From Sphingopyxis sp. (GTDB taxonomy: Bacteria; Pseudomonadota; Alphaproteobacteria; Sphingomonadales; Sphingomonadaceae): a stretch of 64,000 bases of DNA. Location of the stretch: contig JAIXHQ010000002.1 of NCBI GenBank assembly GCA_030145715.1, positions 124,001 to 188,000 on the forward strand. Direction: 5' to 3'. The notes under the pieces were generated by a model. That model made no database searches. It was not told where the DNA came from and saw only the letters and a program-made list of their open reading frames with translations. The position numbers and the translations under genes are program-made. Below, one piece after another: positions 61,683 through 64,000 of this stretch; position 1 is the first letter of the stretch, and the number at the start of each line of letters is the position of its first letter.

Positions 61683-62486
61683 TCAATCGGCAAAATCGGG
61701 CTTGCGTTTCTGCATCCCCGCCATCACCGCCTCGATCTGGTTCGGGCTGCGCATGACCTTTACCTGCTCGTCGCTTTCCGCCTGAAGGATTGCGGCGTCA
61801 CTCGCGTCGGCCAGCATGTTGCACAGCCTTTTGGCGCCGCGGATCGCATGGGGATTCTTGTCGGCGATGACCGCCGCAAGCTCCATCGCCTTGGCCAGCG
61901 GGTCGTCCGACACATGCGTCGCGAACCCCAGCAGCTTTGCCTCCGACCCATTGAATTCGCGATTGGTATAGATCATCTCGCGCAGCACATCGTCGGCGAC
62001 CTGCGTCCGCCACAGCGCCATGCCGGCGACGTCGGGAACCAGGCCCCAGCGCATTTCCATGATCGCGATGCGCGTGTCGGGGTGAACGATGCGGATGTCG
62101 GCGGCGGCCATGATCTGGCTTCCCGCGCCGAACGCGACGCCATGAACGGCGGCGATCACCGGCACCGGCAGCTCGCGCCAGCCCCATGCCGCATATTGGG
62201 CGTTGTTGGCGATGCCGCGCGTCCGGTCGGCCAATGTGCCCCCCGCGCTGCTCGTGCCCGGCGCGCGATCATTGCTGAGGCTCGACAGGTCCAGCCCGGC
62301 GCAAAAGGCGCGCCCTTCGCCCGACAGCACCACCACGCGCAGCCCCGCCGCCGCCTTTAACTGATCGATTGCCGCGACCAGCGCATCCCACATCGCGGGG
62401 TCGAGCGCGTTCATCTTGTCGGCGCGGATCAGCCGGACGTCGGCGATGCCGCCATCCAGCATGGTGATCGAAATACGGTCTTTCAC
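61683..62486 (-). CDS. Enoyl-CoA hydratase/isomerase (crotonase) family protein
   Basis: 267 residues. Crotonase fold with the oxyanion-hole segments VVVLSGEGRAFCAGLDLSSL and VIAAVHGVAFGAGSQIMAAADIRI, then MEMRWGLVPDVAGMALW where the catalytic acidic residue would lie (D or E near position 140). It acts on a CoA-thioester in fatty-acid or related degradation. Co-directional with the DSBA-like isomerase and acyl-CoA synthetase just upstream, 13 bases apart, as a small catabolic operon. Exact reaction is unknown. Confidence 0.93.
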   Translation of the reverse strand: MKDRISITMLDGGIADVRLIRADKMNALDPAMWDALVAAIDQLKAAAGLRVVVLSGEGRAFCAGLDLSSLSNDRAPGTSSAGGTLADRTRGIANNAQYAAWGWRELPVPVIAAVHGVAFGAGSQIMAAADIRIVHPDTRIAIMEMRWGLVPDVAGMALWRTQVADDVLREMIYTNREFNGSEAKLLGFATHVSDDPLAKAMELAAVIADKNPHAIRGAKRLCNMLADASDAAILQAESDEQVKVMRSPNQIEAVMAGMQKRKPDFAD

Positions 62487-62499
62487 GGGAGAATCCTTT

Positions 62500-63108
62500 T
62501 CAGCGTGTCAATGCGGCCTCAACCAGCACAAGCTGGTCGTTGCCGAAATACATATCGTCCCTGTCGACGAAGATCGTCGGCGAGCCATAGCCGCCGCGCG
62601 CGATGAGTTCATCGGTATTCGCCCGCAATCGCGCCTTCACCGCGTCGCTGCCCGCCGCCGCCGCCAGCGCCGCGCCGTCCAGCCCCTCGGCATCGGCGAC
62701 CGCCATCAGCACGGCGGGATCGTCCAGATTTTCCTGCCGGTCGAAATAGCTGGCAAAGGCGCCGCGCGCAAAGCGGAGCAGCGCCGCCTGGTCATCCTCT
62801 AGCGCACAGCAGAACCGCATCGCGGCGATGCTTTTCGCCGGATGCCATGGCGACGGGAAATGCATCGGCACGCCCGCCAGCCGCGCCCAGTCCTTCAGCA
62901 CTTTCCAGCCATGCGACAGCCGCCGGTTGTCCACCTGTTCGCGCGCGGCATAAACGGCGGGATTGACCGCGTTGAACACCCCGCCGACCAGTATCGGCCG
63001 ATACACCGCCGCCGCACCCGCCCGGTCGAGTACGCCGGGCAGATTGTGAAAGGCAAGGCAGGTCCACGGGCTGGACAGGTCAAAGAAAAATTCGACGCGG
63101 GCGGTCAT
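62500..63108 (-). CDS. 2-hydroxychromene-2-carboxylate isomerase-like, DSBA/GST-kappa fold
   Basis: 202 residues from ATG 63108. MTARVEFFFDLSSPWTCLAFHNLPGVL matches the FFFDxxSP start of 2-hydroxychromene-2-carboxylate isomerases, followed by KSIAAMRFCCAL and GYGSPTIFVDRDDMYFGNDQL. The active-site Ser is in SSPWT. Such enzymes occur in naphthalene pathways but also as general GSH-dependent isomerases. No ring-cleavage gene is nearby, so here it more likely serves a CoA or oxidised-fatty-acid step. Overlaps none; the synthetase stop is four bases upstream. Confidence 0.88.
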   Translation of the reverse strand: MTARVEFFFDLSSPWTCLAFHNLPGVLDRAGAAAVYRPILVGGVFNAVNPAVYAAREQVDNRRLSHGWKVLKDWARLAGVPMHFPSPWHPAKSIAAMRFCCALEDDQAALLRFARGAFASYFDRQENLDDPAVLMAVADAEGLDGAALAAAAGSDAVKARLRANTDELIARGGYGSPTIFVDRDDMYFGNDQLVLVEAALTR

Positions 63109-63112
63109 CGGT

Positions 63113-64000
63113 TCAGGCCCCCGTCCCCACCTTGGTCGCCGCCTTCGCGTCCGCCTTTTCCCAATATTGGTCGCGCAGCAGGCGCTTGTACAATTTGCCC
63201 GTATCATGACGGGGCAGCGCCTCCAGAAAGTCGATGCGCCGCGGAATCTTTACTCCCGACAATTTCTCGCGCGCATAGGCGATCAATTCGTCGCGAAAGG
63301 CCGGGGTCGCGTCGGCCATGTCGGCGGGCTGGATCACCGCGATCACCTCTTCGCCCATTTCGTCGTGCGGGCCGCCAACCACCGCGACGTCGGCGACCTT
63401 TGGGTGGGTGATGAGGTGGTTTTCGATTTCCTGCGGATAGATGTTCACGCCGCCGGAGATAATCATGAAGCTCTTGCGGTCGGTCAGGTACAGAAAGCCT
63501 TCTTCATCGAGCTTGCCCACATCGCCCAGCGTCGACCAGCCCTTCGAATTGCGGCTGGACGCCGTTTTTTCGCTGTCGCCATGATATTCAAAGATATTTT
63601 CGCTTTCGAAAAAGACCGCGCCTTCCGCGTTCGGGCCGAGTTCGCTTTCGCCGTCCTCGCCCATGATATGCACCGTCCCCAGGATCGGGCGGCCCACCGA
63701 ACCCTTGTGCGTCAACCAGTCGGGGCTGGAAATGAAGGTCATGCCATTCCCCTCTGACCCCGCATAATATTCGAACAAGACCGGGCCCCACCAATCGATC
63801 ATCGCCTGTTTGACCGGCACCGGGCACGGCGCCGCGGCGTGGATCGCGACCTTCAGCGATGAGGTGTCATAGCGGGTGCGAACCGCATCGGGCAATTTCA
63901 GCATCCGCACGAAATGGGTCGGCACCCATTGGCTGGCGTTCACGCGGTATCGCTCGATATGCGCCAGCGCGGCTTCGGGATCGAATTTCTTCATCAGGAC
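63113..64000 (-). CDS. Acyl-CoA synthetase, C-terminal part (partial)
   Basis: At least 295 residues; the frame is open to the window edge, so the N-terminal half lies beyond it. AMP-forming ANL motifs are seen: VLFEYYAGSEGNGMTF (A5), GWSTLGDVGKLDEEGFLYLTDRKSFMIISGGVNIYP (A7-A8, with the hinge), PKVADVAVVGGPHDEMGEEVIAVI and the A10 Lys in LPRHDTGKLYKRLL. It activates a fatty or aromatic acid as a CoA ester for the neighbouring crotonase. The ATG at 63994 in the ORF track is internal (VLMKKFDPE). Confidence 0.93.
   Translation of the reverse strand, partial: VLMKKFDPEAALAHIERYRVNASQWVPTHFVRMLKLPDAVRTRYDTSSLKVAIHAAAPCPVPVKQAMIDWWGPVLFEYYAGSEGNGMTFISSPDWLTHKGSVGRPILGTVHIMGEDGESELGPNAEGAVFFESENIFEYHGDSEKTASSRNSKGWSTLGDVGKLDEEGFLYLTDRKSFMIISGGVNIYPQEIENHLITHPKVADVAVVGGPHDEMGEEVIAVIQPADMADATPAFRDELIAYAREKLSGVKIPRRIDFLEALPRHDTGKLYKRLLRDQYWEKADAKAATKVGTGA

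Overview
The window looks like chromosomal DNA of a GC-rich alphaproteobacterium of the Sphingomonadaceae, perhaps Sphingopyxis. The genus is inferred from overall gene content and codon style, not from a marker gene. Supporting signs are the TonB-receptor-rich content, paired TonB receptor and phytase-like esterase, HWE/HisKA_2 kinases, an ATP12-type F1 assembly chaperone, intracellular PHB depolymerase, and an RcGTA-like gene transfer agent (GTA) cluster with DUF2793 and DUF6127 genes. Gene density is high and translationally coupled junctions (ATGA, GTGA, TGATG) are common.

Layout. 1-1.8 kb: the 3' end of mlaA, a CDP-glycerol-type transferase, and an internally deleted HAD phosphatase remnant. 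1.9-13.6 kb (minus strand): a probable cell-surface-signalling module with an STN-domain TonB receptor, a three-gene RND efflux operon, an ECF sigma factor, its FecR anti-sigma factor, and a MipA/OmpV outer-membrane protein. Three sites share the promoter-like motif TGAGGA-N16-CATCTCA. They lie before the efflux operon, before fecR (inside the end of the sigma gene) and before the mipA transcript, and are best read as the regulon of this sigma factor. 13.9-23.3 kb: tRNA-Arg(TCT), a queuosine precursor transporter, purS-purQ, an iron-storage pair (bfd, bfr) behind two palindromic Fur-like boxes, a third such box followed by a terminator-like hairpin, a PHB depolymerase, an ABC exporter, an orphan ExbD and an OmpA protein with a polyproline linker.

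23.4-37.9 kb (minus strand): an apparently intact GTA cluster running from a gp1-like gene and terminase through portal, protease, capsid, connector, tail genes and NlpC/P60 to the gp15-type baseplate protein. It has no integrase or replication genes. Its oddities are a DUF2460 protein with a very long N-terminal extension, a short gp15, no gp7, a secreted-protein gene on the opposite strand, and a palindromic repeat between portal and DUF6127.

38.2-49 kb: a TonB receptor overlapping a phytase-like esterase gene, two peptidases, a GST, a CHASE/HWE kinase and a LacI regulator. 49.2-53.5 kb: a GGDEF protein and a three-gene phosphorelay operon. In that operon the hybrid receiver-kinase probably starts at CTG. 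53.7-64 kb: acnA, tRNA-Val(TAC), a MarR-like regulator, a coupled crcB-rluA-paiB-membrane protein-ATP12 operon, and a minus-strand acyl-CoA operon (crotonase, DSBA-like isomerase, acyl-CoA synthetase) cut by the window end.
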